From contig NC_061482.1 of the NCBI RefSeq assembly GCF_022581195.2, positions 10,478,001 through 10,542,000 on the forward strand: a stretch of 64,000 nt of DNA, written 5' to 3'. The translations under genes were made by a program, and so were the position numbers. This document shows positions 38,301-49,092 of this stretch, in pieces; positions within the stretch are counted from its first letter, which is position 1, and each line of letters begins with the position of its first letter. Below the pieces are notes generated by a model, which had not been told where the DNA came from, did no database searches, and saw nothing but the letters and a program-made list of their open reading frames with translations. This DNA is from Helicoverpa zea. Lineage: Eukaryota; Arthropoda; Insecta; Lepidoptera; Noctuidae.

Positions 38301-41300
38301 ACTGTTGTTCGAAGAAAATAAAGATCATGGCTTAAGTTAGCTTCAGCCACTCAGGCGTTTTATCGAGATTTCGCTGCAATTTCCGCGGACTGTCGGTAGA
38401 TAAAGGACCAACTTGCCTTCATCTAAACTCCTCGCTTCGAAACGCGTTATTCAAGGAATACCCAGAAGTGTTTGTACCTCTGTCTTATTTTATATTGATA
38501 TGTCTTACCTATGAATCAGTATCGTATTACCCAGTAACAAGGCTGTGGTGGGCATAATTGTATAGTTTTTTTTTTATTAAAATCTAGTCAAATGCTAAAA
38601 ATGGAGCGAATGTTTTCCTTTTCAAAAGCGTGTTCCACGTTCTTTCCCATTTTCAATATTGTTTTGAATTCTAGGACAACCCGGTGTATTATTTTCGAAT
38701 ACAGACCAAACAGAATGTTGGAGAAACATAGGAGGTAAGCTTGCTATTATGCTTTTTGTTAATTTATGGTTTTACTTATATAAACTAAACTAACATTTAA
38801 TATACTGTTTATATAATATTCATAAAAAAAAAAACATTCGATATTTGAACAGACGATGTTTTTGGCATTCGATATGGCTCAGTACTCAATCTAAATCATT
38901 TCCACTATTTCTTTTTAGATATCTTAAAAAATAATATTTTCTGATATATTATAATATGTAGTATCAATATAAGGCTTAATAAAAACAACACTTTAATAAG
39001 GCTATTCGAGACTTAATTTGGTTTTTGGTCTAATTTGGTGAAGGTCAATCTGCCTGAAGGCTTGAGGGAGTATAATGGGTTATCGACGTTTTATTTCAAT
39101 AGGGCTTTCCTTCCATGACGTCACTACTGGTAACATTAACCATAATCAATTTCAGGGGGAAGTAGATCTTCCTACACTTTGCTCTCTTATTGTTGAATAT
39201 TATTTCTTATCTTTGATTTATGTTCAACCATTACCGAAGCTTTCAATTTCAGTTAGAATTGAATTATTTATTCGTCTTGTGAGCTGCATGCACCATATTT
39301 TTACGCTTTCAACCAACACTCTAATATTGTATTAGTGAGATTGCAGGGCTTTCTTCTGCCAATTAAAAGCTAACAGCAAGGGTTCCCAAGGGATGCGGAT
39401 AAAATCGCGCGGAACAGTACTATTGATATAACGTCAACCAGAACGTTTTTGCGTCGTAGTAATCATAAATAAATTATTGAACAGGCAAGCCGGCGATAGC
39501 CCACAGGGACTTGAAATCTAAGAACATTCTGGTGAAGTCCAACCTCACCTGCGTGATCGGTGACTTGGGCTTAGCTGTCCGTCATAACGTCGCCAGCGAC
39601 TCGGTTGACGTGCCCACCACTAACCGAGTTGGTACCAAGCGCTACATGGCTCCCGAGGTAAGTTGACCTCTTCAATATCTGTGATATCCTGGTACAAAAC
39701 CCTTCACATATTATTAAATCTCTAAACATTTTTGCTATGGCTCAAACCAAGAATTTAGAGGACAAACCCTCTTTAATCATTGTATTATATTGGCTTCTGT
39801 TTTCATGTAAGAAGCCTTTGAATTCAATGTCTTTTGTAGTAATTGTTCGAAGTTATTTTTGTTTAATTCTACAATGTCTGTCTGTCATGTTCCCGAAGTT
39901 TGTTCATGTATAGTTCAGGGTTTCTTCGGACTTGATGGCAAAGCTGTTACTTAGTGCTTGCGAAATCTTCTGTCAAGCTTCTCCATCCAACATTGAAGTC
40001 ACAAATAACTAGTATTGCCATAGGTCATCCTCCGAGCCTTTTTCCCTACCATGTTGGGGTTGGCTTCCAGTCTAACCGGATTCAGCTGAGTACCAGTGCT
40101 TTACAAGGAGCGACTGCCTATCTGATCCCCTCAACCCAGTTACCCGGGCAACCCGATACCCCTTGGTTAGACTGGCGTCAGACTTACTGACTTCTGACTA
40201 CCCGTAACGACGGTCAAGGATGTTAAATGACAGCCGAAAGCTACATTTTAACGTGCCATCCGAAACACAGTCTATGATGTCTAAGATATACTTAGAAAGT
40301 ACATTGGTATTGTCGTAGGTGTTGGATGAAACAATGGACACTCGGCAGTTTGACCCCTACAAGCGTTCAGACGTATACTCGTTCGGTCTCGTGCTGTGGG
40401 AGATGGCTCGTCGTTGTGGCGTCATGCCCGATGAATACCAACCTCCTTACTATGACTGCGTGCCTCCCGATCCCGCTCTCGAAGATATGCGACGGGTTGT
40501 CTGCACCGAAAAACGGAGGCCTAACGTCCCCAACAGATGGCATTCAGATCACGTAAGTCACTTTTTAATACAATTTAAAGCCTCTTAACCTCAATTACAA
40601 ACACAACCTTTTTTCCGTGCGACTTCAACGATTTTCCTTTAATCGGGCTAAGTATAATGAATTCAATAATTTCAGTCGCTCAATACGTCATTTTAATTTA
40701 ATTAATTTTAACTCTCATATGACTTATAATTGTATATCGAAACGATTTATCCTTGAAACCTGAAATGGTAATAGTGTTTTCCTGCTATGATGTTGTAATT
40801 AAAACAATCTGGTATTATTGGGCATTAGGTGGAATGATTCTCTCAATATAACGACACAATAATAAGATTCGTCCGTTCTTAATAACTTTTAGGGTATTTA
40901 TTTTGTCTGGCACAGTGAGTTGTGTAGTCTATTTGTTGACATAACTGAGTAAATATAGACATTGAAGCACAATACAGGACAAGGAAACCTTTTTTAGAAA
41001 GCAGTCTGTGTTTTTATTTGCTTTCTTTACAAGTTTTAAAAATAGAACACCATATTTAGATTACAAAACAGTCTCTTGGGGAGTACAGATAAAGTATTTT
41101 TGTAATGTTTCTTTAATAAAATGTAGCTGTTTCCGCGTCTTATGTTCTACCAAATAGCATCTAAATGGGGCCAGACTTTTAACCCCGTAATTGCAACAAA
41201 CAAACTCACATTGGTATTTCCAATACCTATATTTTATGATATATATTCAAGGTGAAAGTCGCTAAATTACGTGTGGTAAAGTACTTGTTGCTAGTTCTGA

Positions 41301-42044
41301 TAAGCGAGAGTGATAAGTGACTACAAATTATGACAATAGAGTCAGAAAAATCGATTTGATAGATATCTTACATACTATCAGTGACTAACAGACGGCTTCG
41401 TATTATTATTGACTTTTTCTAAAACATTAACTACCTTTATTTATCAATTATCCCTCGAAGTTTGAACTTCAGTTATTATTCATTTTAAAATAGGAAACTA
41501 TTCCAACAAGCAAAGGACCATACAACGAAAATATGTAATCAATATTTCATATCATTATTTATATTGATTAAAGTTTATCGATAACATGTGTCGTAAATAC
41601 ATTTGTTTTGTCATACACATGTTGTGCTATCAAATTATTGTAGATGTAGCTTATGTTTCTTGCGGTTTCCCTCGTATTCTTAATATTAATAAAAAAAACT
41701 GTCGTTCCCTTGTTTATATTCGTCAAAATATATTCAACTCGTTTACTGTGATACAGTAACGAAATTACGTAATTTTTTTTTCAGTTTTGTAGATATAGTA
41801 ATAAATTGTTATTTTAAATAGAATTCTAATATGCAATCAATAAATCCGAGAGTGGGTCGATCGAGGATGACACGTGTATATAGATTACAAATAAGTAGTA
41901 TATGTTTGTGTGTGACAGGTGCTGTCGTCGATATCGAAGGTGATGAAGGAGTGCTGGTATCAGAACCCCGCCGCGCGTCTCACCGCACTCCGCATCAAGA
42001 AGACACTCGCCAACATCGGCACTCCCGACTACATCAAGCTGTAA
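32310..42044 (+). CDS. babo: TGF-beta/activin type I receptor serine-threonine kinase, baboon (ALK4/ALK5-like), with alternative ectodomain exons
   Basis: Cell-surface kinase that binds activin/TGF-beta-type ligands with a type II receptor and phosphorylates Smad2/Smox. Exons: 32310-32409 (start and signal peptide, hydrophobic FLFLIFAVY), 32901-33012 (GLKCYCNSERCPN), one of 33322-33482 / 33812-33960 / 34252-34370, 36042-36281 (transmembrane LPWVMGLVVLGVCAAISFWW and start of GS domain TTSGSGSG), 36861-37091 (GKGRFGEVWRG, VAVKIFSSREE), 37678-37845, 39485-39657 (HRDLKSKNILVKS, DLGLAVRH), 40319-40552 (YSFGLVLWEM), 41919-42044 (TAA stop; C-terminus GTPDYIKL). With exon A the product is 514 residues, normal for the family. 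The intron after 37845 starts with GC and contains a possible 60-nt cassette exon. The 36042 acceptor is the only phase-compatible one I found and has a weak pyrimidine tract. Identification of the kinase is secure. Confidence 0.94.
33322..33482 (+). CDS. babo: baboon alternative ectodomain exon A
   Basis: 161 nt, entered in phase 2 after exon 32901-33012 and left in phase 1 (ATGG|GTAAGC). It encodes the C-terminal half of the three-finger ectodomain: C-x14-C-x6-CC-x4-CN (SCMNSNIAFPPE, KCKNSTMYCCKTDFCNSD). The closing CCxxxxCN box is the activin-receptor signature. Its linker to the membrane (VQEKLSKVLHDSIM) is longer than in exon C. Confidence 0.88.
33812..33960 (+). CDS. babo: baboon alternative ectodomain exon B
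   Basis: 149 nt, same phases as exon A (GCGCAG|TTGT ... GCCAG|GTAGGA). Cysteine pattern C-x14-C-x13-CC-x5-CN (HCIELKSLIPIEHPFSC, IKCCKSHDMCNE). The loop before the CC pair is seven residues longer than in exon A, which should alter ligand contacts. Confidence 0.88.
34252..34370 (+). CDS. babo: baboon alternative ectodomain exon C
   Basis: 119 nt, same phases as A and B; acceptor AACATAG with a TACTAAT-like branch site about 25 nt upstream, donor CGCAG|GTACAG. Cysteine pattern C-x15-C-x9-CC-x4-CN (QCWDRKNSFPPGDMPIWC, SCCATDYCNRE). It has the shortest membrane-proximal linker of the three. Confidence 0.88.
36042..36281 (+). CDS. babo: baboon transmembrane and GS-region exon (acceptor uncertain)
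   Basis: Encodes TGTTATAWKVLPWVMGL, the single transmembrane helix, a basic stop-transfer (KRSHGPKKR) and the juxtamembrane RDMIELTTSGSGS. The donor (TCAG|GTATGT) is clear. Phase 1 entry is met only by AATAAAG|AGACGG at 36041/36042 in the region examined, but that site lacks a good pyrimidine tract. An unseen small exon between 34371 and 36040 that changes phase is the alternative. Confidence 0.7.
38675..38734 (+). CDS. babo: Candidate 60-nt in-frame cassette exon in the baboon kinase domain
   Basis: A strong pyrimidine tract and acceptor (CATTTTCAATATTGTTTTGAATTCTAG) precede exactly 60 nt, which end in a strong donor (GGAG|GTAAGC). The segment is in phase 1 on both sides, the same as the surrounding junction. 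It can therefore be included or skipped without a frameshift, and it has no stop. It would add 20 residues (GQPGVLFSNT then DQTECWRNIG) between VGTK and GKPAIAHRDLK, just before the catalytic loop. It lies in the intron with the GC donor. The coincidence of phase, length and both splice sites supports it; transcript evidence is not available here. Confidence 0.6.
40005..40285 (+). repeat. Lepidopteran interspersed repeat, 'CTTCCAGTCTAACCGGA' family, copy 2
   Basis: A longer copy of the repeat at 3575-3745, same orientation, ending in TAACGTGCCATCCGAAACACAG. It lies 33 bp upstream of the next baboon exon (40319), inside the intron's 3' part. Non-coding. Confidence 0.7.
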
Positions 42045-45040
42045 GTCTGAAGCCAACTGAAAGCCTTATTTCATTGACCTCATTCATCTCCAACCGCCTT
42101 CGATCGAACAGAAGCCGATACCGACCTCAGCTAACGATATATCGCTTGTCAATTCGATTGCTGCTCACTCTCATTCTTGTAATCGATGACGTGCTGTTTT
42201 CACTTCATGCTTCAACGAAGATTTACTTCAGGTGTGCAGTACGGTTAGTTTAAGTATTGTGTAATGTCATTGATCGTATCCAGTTTGTCTTTCACCGCAA
42301 TATTGTATATTATATGTATGTTCACATGATTGTACAATGTTTAGGGAAGTCGAGCTGGATGAAATAAGGGTTTGATACTTGGACCTTGCGTCGTTACTGA
42401 ACGGACTAGATTTTCAAGCCACGTGCATGACTCCTGACCCCTACCTCTTAGAATATATTTGTGTAATATCTTGAAGGAGCATTTATTTAATATTATCATA
42501 TTATGGATTTGAAGTTGTAGTGATATTTTTTCGTTACCAACTACGTAAGTTTAACTTTTGTTAAGTGTTCCGATTTCGTTTAATGTGCATAATAAAAATA
42601 TATAAACAGTACTTTTATTTTTGTAAACTATATTTTCTGTGATATGAAATTAAATCGCAGCTATCGTTATAAGTTTAATTTGTGTTTGTTTATTACTATA
42701 ATCATTATAGGTGTATAGATGTAAGTGCGACTGCCGCTGTCGCGTTCGGACTATGTATATTTGAAAGCATTTTGTTTTAAGTATAAGGTATGTAATAATT
42801 TGTTGTATAGAGATGAGATAGCAGTGCAATAGTGTGCGATGCGCAGCTCGTGACTAGGGAACCGGGGTGAGTGTGCGACTGTGAGATGCGCTGCTCCGGG
42901 CGGGACACGAGAGCTCACTCGGTGGCTGATCACTCGTCAGCGGATGTCGCCGTCGTACACACAAGGCCGTAGCTAAGAGGGCCAGCGCCTCGACGCTAAT
43001 CTTCCGTTAAACAATAACAAGCTATCTAAGACTAATTCATGGAAACAGTGATTCATTTGTGGTTGTGAATTATAAATCTATTTTTTATCAATATAACAAT
43101 AATAACAAAATTACTAAAATGTACTTAAGTATTTAAAAATAAATGTAATATCCGACACACTCCCTTATATTTTGTAAGAGACTTCTTCTGGCTACGGTCT
43201 TGGACTCACATCCTCCTGAAACGAGCACTGGAACTGCAATTGCGAATTAAAATAAGGTTTAGCATGTGCGGCGCGTTTACGTGAAATATGTAAACCGCAC
43301 ACCGTCGCATCATATACTTTGTGTTAGATTTACTGAAATATTACTTAGTGATGTTTCACAAGAACGCGTGCTCGGAGAGTAACTGATGAAAGAATGAGTT
43401 TTAAATAATATTGATACATCACAAAAGCACCTATTTTCTTACTTATTCCGAAATTGGAATTCTTGAAGTTTAAGATATTTAGAATTTGTATATAATGAAC
43501 GGTGTTTACACACTATAACGACCTATTCTAATATGCGTAAGGACTTTGATAAGTAAGCATGTAGATTTCATACTTTTATGTAAAGTTATAATTGTAGAAT
43601 AACTATTTTATTTATTGTGTTTTATTTAGAGTAGTCTACCGCCAGTGAAAGAACGCGACAAAGTACTTCTAATTTCGATTACGTACAAATATATGTTTGT
43701 TGTTTATAAAAATAAAATTATCTTTGGGAAAATATTCATGTGCGCATTGTATACCTATTAAGGTTAAGTTGTTAAACATTTGATAATATATATTCCTCGT
43801 GTAAGTATGTGTAACAGTCAACTGAAATTCGTCGACAAGTAAAACTTAGAGACTGAATCTAGCTCCAAAAAATTTTAGACATCATTGCCTTTTGGTGACC
43901 TCATCTCATAGTAATTCGGTGTTTATACAAATAGGCCATGCTTCGAATTCATTTCAATATCGTCCAATTTATCTAAACTCGATTATTTGACGTCGTCCAC
44001 TGTCAAGTATGTACATTCGATAAGTTCATAGAAGCGAAGTGGCTCTTAATAATAGCATTTTAAAGATCGATCGATCATATTTTTTTTACTTTTTTTAGAT
44101 TTTAATGCTGCAGCTGTAGGCTAGCCATTTTACACGTGCCTGCGAAGTGCGAAGCAACGACTTATATCGACAGTGATTTTAAATGTAATAAAGTACTTTA
44201 AATAGTTCGTCCCAATCTGCCACTTTGCGTTGTATCAAAAGGTCGAGTTTTGTTGAATTCCGTAATGTGACTAACAAGTCTTACTTTACTTAGTTGAGGC
44301 TCCATTATCATATATGCAATATTCCATTATACTAAGTTTTCTAGTTAAAGTGATTGTAATAAATAGATACCTACATAGTAATACTTATAAAACTGTCTTT
44401 TCTTCCAACAATACCGATTGCCACATCGTTTGCCTCTGTATTTTAAGATTACTACTTACGTGATTAGATGCATACGAATGTCCCCTGTTCAAAGAAACCC
44501 TTTGAAACTGAACGTTGTAAGAACAAGAAATGTAGATTTTGTACTCTTTTAGTCAGACTCAGGAACTAGTAGTGTGTTAATAAACTTATTTAACGTATTT
44601 AAGCGAATATTGTGTGTTTATTGAAGTAAACTTCCGACGATTAGTGTCGCTCGAGCTATTGTTAAATTAAGAAAATTATCCTCAATTCTATTAGGGTACT
44701 TTGATGTCACAAACAAGGAATAATATTATTTTTAAGAAGGAACCATTTGCCTTTTACATTTTTAAAGCAATAATAACTTTTTAAAGTATTTTTAACAGGT
44801 TTTATTATATAAAATGTTTCAGTTCAATTCAGATGGTATTTGACAAAAGTCAGATTGTTACAGTTTGATTGCATGTTTAGAACTTTAACTCTGTTAGCAG
44901 CTTCATTCCACGCGAGGTGCAGTGCGTAGTTGTCTTCTCATTGTTATTGTCAATACTGTATCATTTGAGTGGCAGCGAATGCTATCTTAAGAATCGATGT
45001 TGTATTAGATTGTAGATTTCCATCGAATTTTTTATACTTA
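42045..45040 (+). other. baboon 3' UTR and downstream region
   Basis: No further coding sequence. AATAAA motifs at 42591-42596 (followed by a T/G-rich stretch), near 43711 and near 44579 are candidate poly(A) signals, so the 3' UTR may be 0.6 to 2.6 kb. A CpG-rich patch at about 42725-43000 stands out. Nothing else was recognised. Confidence 0.5.
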
Positions 45041-45042
45041 TA

Positions 45043-46600
45043 CACACATCAAAAGTGTCTAGGGATCAACATATATTTTTGCAATAACTTTTCTCCTGAT
45101 TGATATTAATTAAAATTTTCTTTAAGGATTCATCAAATAAAGTGTTTTCGTTTGTCACAGTAACGATAAACCAAGTCACCTTTGCACTAATAAAGAAATT
45201 TGCCATTTTCCTAATAAAGGGATTTTTGACATTTGAAACACTAACACAAAAGTTCGAAAAAAAAGACTGAAATAACAGTTTTCTTTAAAAGTTTATTGGG
45301 TAACTTAAACAATTAATAATCCGTGTTTCTACCGCGAACACTAACAACACAAGAACATCGGTTTGGCATACTCAAAATGAGTTCATCCAAATCACGATGT
45401 GGAATGGCCGCCCATGTTCGTTGCAACAACAAAAAAAGGTCTTCTTGCGACTGGATACCCTCCATATTCGGCAGAGCTCTTCTCTGTAGCATATCCCATG
45501 CATGCTCAATCGGGTTCAAGTCTGGCGACTGAGCAGGCCAGGGCAGGACATTGATGTTAGCTGCCGCGAGAGTCTGTCTTACAACTCTTGCGGTGTGCGG
45601 TCGTGCATTATCATGCATTAACTGAAATAAGGGACCGATTTGCACTTGTAGAGGAACGATGACGTCTGATACAATCGTCTCAGCATAAATTTGAGCGTTG
45701 AGGTTGCTTCTGATCCAAATCAACTCAGTTCTTCCGCCGATCCAAATACCCGCCCATACCATGATGGTTCCACCACTATAAGGATGGACTTCCTGGCAGG
45801 ATTTTAATCGCTGTTGGCGTCCAGGGGTTCTCCAGTGTCGTATACGTCTTGTATCCGGTCTCATACCAAAACGAGACTCATCAGAAAAGCACACGAAACG
45901 CCATTGTTCTTCTGCCCAATTTCTGTGTTCAAGAGCCCATTGATATCGAATCCTACGATTGTGCATTGCTATAGGTGGTACCCGTAGCGGTCTTCGGGAA
46001 TGAAGGTTCACTTCATGCAAGCGGTTTCTGACTGTTTGGTCGCTAATTAAGTTCCCTGAAGAGTGATGAAGCCTCACGGCTAACATCATGGCGGTTATTG
46101 TTGGAGCTCTTCGAGTTAAGATTTGAATGTATCGGTCTTGTCTCCGTGTGGTGCAGCGATACCGTCCTCCATGGCGCTCAGCTACGGTACCAGTGCTTCG
46201 GTAACGTGTCCAAAGTCGACTGATAACACTCTGACTTGTATTCAGAGCTAAAACCACAGTACGTTGCCGGGAACCAGCTTCTATCATTCCCACGGCTCTG
46301 AGCATTTCTTCCCTGCTTAAATGACGTCGCCGCTCCATAATAACGTTGGTTTTAATCAGTAGTAGGGAAACAGTAGCACTAATAATGTCTTCAATGCGTT
46401 GTATGTGTTTATAGGGAAAATATTGACAGCTGATTTTCATCTTTTACTCGAATTTGATTCACAGTTCCTGATTCAAATTATGAAATGCACCAAAAAGGAT
46501 CCATATAAATTTATAAAATCATAAATTTATTACAAAGCCACATCTCAATCTCAAGAAATCCGCATAAAAATGCTTGATCCCTAGACACTTTTGATGTGTG
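45043..46600 (-). mobile_element. Apparently intact Tc1-type (DD34E) DNA transposon
   Basis: A 1558-bp element with perfect terminal inverted repeats of at least 27 bp (ends CACACATCAAAAGTGTCTAG; left 45043-45069, right 46574-46600) flanked by TA on both sides, the Tc1/mariner target duplication. It contains a single uninterrupted transposase frame. Perfect ends and an intact ORF indicate recent arrival and possible activity. Confidence 0.92.
45313..46338 (-). CDS. Tc1-family transposase (DD34E)
   Basis: 341 codons from the ATG of MERRRHLSREEMLRAVGM; the open frame runs 34 codons further upstream, but this Met gives the usual family length. The N-terminal helix-turn-helix pair (SREEMLRAVGMIEAGSRQRT; SQSVISRLWTRYRSTG) binds the terminal repeats. 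The catalytic triad is visible: Asp in CFSDESRFG, Asp in QLMHDNARPHTA and Glu in SPDLNPIEHAWD. The spacing of the second Asp and Glu is 34 residues. No stop or frameshift was seen. The element mobilises itself by cut-and-paste into TA sites. Confidence 0.92.
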   Translation of the reverse strand: MERRRHLSREEMLRAVGMIEAGSRQRTVVLALNTSQSVISRLWTRYRSTGTVAERHGGRYRCTTRRQDRYIQILTRRAPTITAMMLAVRLHHSSGNLISDQTVRNRLHEVNLHSRRPLRVPPIAMHNRRIRYQWALEHRNWAEEQWRFVCFSDESRFGMRPDTRRIRHWRTPGRQQRLKSCQEVHPYSGGTIMVWAGIWIGGRTELIWIRSNLNAQIYAETIVSDVIVPLQVQIGPLFQLMHDNARPHTARVVRQTLAAANINVLPWPAQSPDLNPIEHAWDMLQRRALPNMEGIQSQEDLFLLLQRTWAAIPHRDLDELILSMPNRCSCVVSVRGRNTDY

Positions 46601-48560
46601 TATATACCATTTATTATAACATATGAATAGTATTTGTAATTCTGTATTAAGATCTATTTTTCATGTGTTAGTAATATTTTCGAAGGTAATTCCTCCGTGT
46701 TGTATATTCTTATATGTTACAGCTAAAGTGATTGATCTCTTTATTATAAACGGAATGCTCTATAATTCATATGACGTAATTGAGACAATTTTATAGGTTC
46801 TACTAGAGACTAAAATTTGAAAATTAATTTATGAAGCCCAAATACCACATAAAATCGCTAGTTATGTAATCAATCACATTGTCTGTAACAAATAAGTACC
46901 TATGAAGAGAAATATATATGTAAATTGTTATGTTGTGTCGTATATCTTAAGATGCATTTAGATCAAACGGGGGCATTATTCTTGAACTTTTAATCATTAA
47001 AGAATTTTCTGTTTAACTTAAAATAATTAGCAGCATGAACATTCGTTCGTTTGATATAAATGCATCATTATGAAGAGCGAGAAACTGAAAGCAATAGACA
47101 AGCTAAAGCTGCAAAGATATAAATCTTTAAAAACAAAATGTGAAGAATCTTAAACACTTGTGAGAGCCATGTACCTTTAGTCACAGCTTAGTTAGTAATA
47201 GAAGTTTTAAACTGTTAATGTCGGATCAGTGCCGGATGCCACGCGCGGGGCCGTAACAAGAATAGCGTGGGTTAAAGGTAAAAGTAGTAACTACTTACTA
47301 ATCCATCAGGATCGAACAGCAAAAGAATAAAAGAAACGGGTCAGTACGGTTGCGCAGGCACTGTCAAGGCCTGGGTGCGAGGCCCGTAACATGTGGTTAA
47401 TCCGACTCTCTATCCGACGCAAGCACAATCGACTTAACGGCAATAGGTGTCCGCCTTGTAAGTCGCTAATAAGAATATATTATTGAATGTATGTATTTTG
47501 ATGTACTGTATAATGTAGTCGACTATCCTTAGTCGAGTTCTGTACCTATTTTGAGACAATACATTATGTTTGATAAAACTGGGATCGTCTTAGATCGATT
47601 ATGCTTTCCCAACGACCGCCCAGTCATTGTCGGTAGAAGTTATTTTGGTTCAAAATGTTACTAATTGACTTTTCTAGCCACCTTCTGGCAGTGCTGCCAT
47701 GAACTGCTTACTCCGGGCTCTGCCACAACCTAAGTTGATGCCAGCTATGTTAAACATAATGTAGTAAATCACTTTATTAGGATCCCTATTTTGTGTCTTA
47801 GTCTTCTCAAGTTATCACCATATAACATGCTTTATGTCACTCGTTTTATATACGATTCATTAGAGATATAAAATACTTTAGAATTTCTAGATTTAGGACG
47901 TCGAGTTCAAATTAATGTCATAAAATAAAATGTACAAGCATCAAACTATTAGTTTGAAATTATTTGATGAGCAATACCAAGAGAGTACAAGTAATGTTTT
48001 CTGAAGTGCAATAACTAAACGTGGACAAATGCAGCATCATATCACATGAGCATACGAATTGGATGACTTATTCCAAATATGAATGATTTTATGTAAATAT
48101 CATGATTTAGTTATCCCACTGCGTAAGGTTTTATAATAATTGTTTATGGAGTGGACTATAATTAATATAATAAATAAAACCAGCGTTTTATATTGGATAT
48201 TGTTTTTTTTCCTATTTTGCCACACTACCAGTGCCGCCATTAAGAGGGGGGGGGGGGAGGGGAGATCAACGTGGGCGGTCGCCCGGGCACCAGATATCAG
48301 GGGGCGCCTCGCGGGACAGCTCAGTATTTTTTATTTCCTTTATTTTCATACTCACAAAAAAAAATGATTAAAGGCCAGTATCCAGTATTCGATAAATACC
48401 GATTTTCTAACTTTTCATAAGAGAGAAAGAAACGAAAATTAGAAATATTAACAAAAGAGAAGGCTCTTGTTGATGAAAGTGTTGTTGATTGTTTTTATTA
48501 GAAACCTTTTTAGACACATTGATAATTTTAAATTCAATTTATTGCTTACGCATTAATAAA
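46601..48560. other. Intergenic DNA without recognised genes
   Basis: AT-rich, no supported gene. A more GC-rich patch at 47220-47470 may be an unidentified repeat. At 48244-48320 a run of 12 G (48246-48257) leads into GCGGTCGCCCGGGCACCAG and GGGGGCGCC, resembling a dispersed GC-rich repeat. The G-run is a likely site of sequencing error. Confidence 0.5.
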
Positions 48561-48569
48561 CCTTTGGTT

Positions 48570-48930
48570 GACTGCCTCGTTGGTCCAGTGGTCACAAGCA
48601 TGGCTGCTGTGCTCGAGGTCTCGGGTTTGATTCCCGGGTCGGGCCGAAATCGCTTTGTGGGTTTTCTTAAACTTTCACAAAGCAGCCCGTAGTCTGGAAG
48701 TTGGTGATTGATTCACCCGTGCATCGGAGAGCACGTAAATGTCGGTCCTGCGCCTGGATCTCTTTCCGATCGTGTCAGATTGCCGTCCCATCGGGCTATG
48801 AGAGTGAAGGAAAATAGGGAGTGCACCTGTGTTTGCGCAAATGCTTGTGCGTTGTGCACTATAATATGTCCTGCGCAGCTGGCTGATCTCCTTAAATGAG
48901 AACAGCCGCCGTGGCACAGTGATTCACTCT
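48570..48930 (+). repeat. tRNA-derived SINE (noctuid-type)
   Basis: Starts with a tRNA-like head: TTGGTCCAGTGGTCACAAGC (A box) and CGGGTTTGATTCCCGGGTCG (B box), as RNA polymerase III promoter elements. This is followed by a tRNA-unrelated body (GTGGGTTTTC, GGAAGTTGGTGATTGATTCA, CCGTCCCATCGGGCTATGAG) ending near GAGAACAGCCGCCGTGGC. The body matches, from memory, a family abundant in noctuid moths. It is a full-looking copy. Confidence 0.8.
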
Positions 48931-49092
48931 AAAGCCATAAATCGAAAAATGTCATTGGCTTATTATTCACTTTTGTGCATCGGAAGTTAGCGCATCTCGA
49001 GTCTAATTATCGCAACGTGTAAGTCATCAAAACTTAGCACTTTGTTTTTGAGTGTCACTATTCCAAATCAAGTGTTTACGTATGGTGATAGT

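Noticed and set aside
32310..42044. The receptor considered as a BMP-type (saxophone/thickveins) receptor
   Set aside because: The TTSGSGSGLPLLVQRSIARQI region, the overall kinase match to ALK4/ALK5 and three alternative ectodomain exons fit baboon better.
48590..48660. Possible functional tRNA gene
   Set aside because: A and B boxes are present, but the acceptor stem does not close and the body continues as a SINE.
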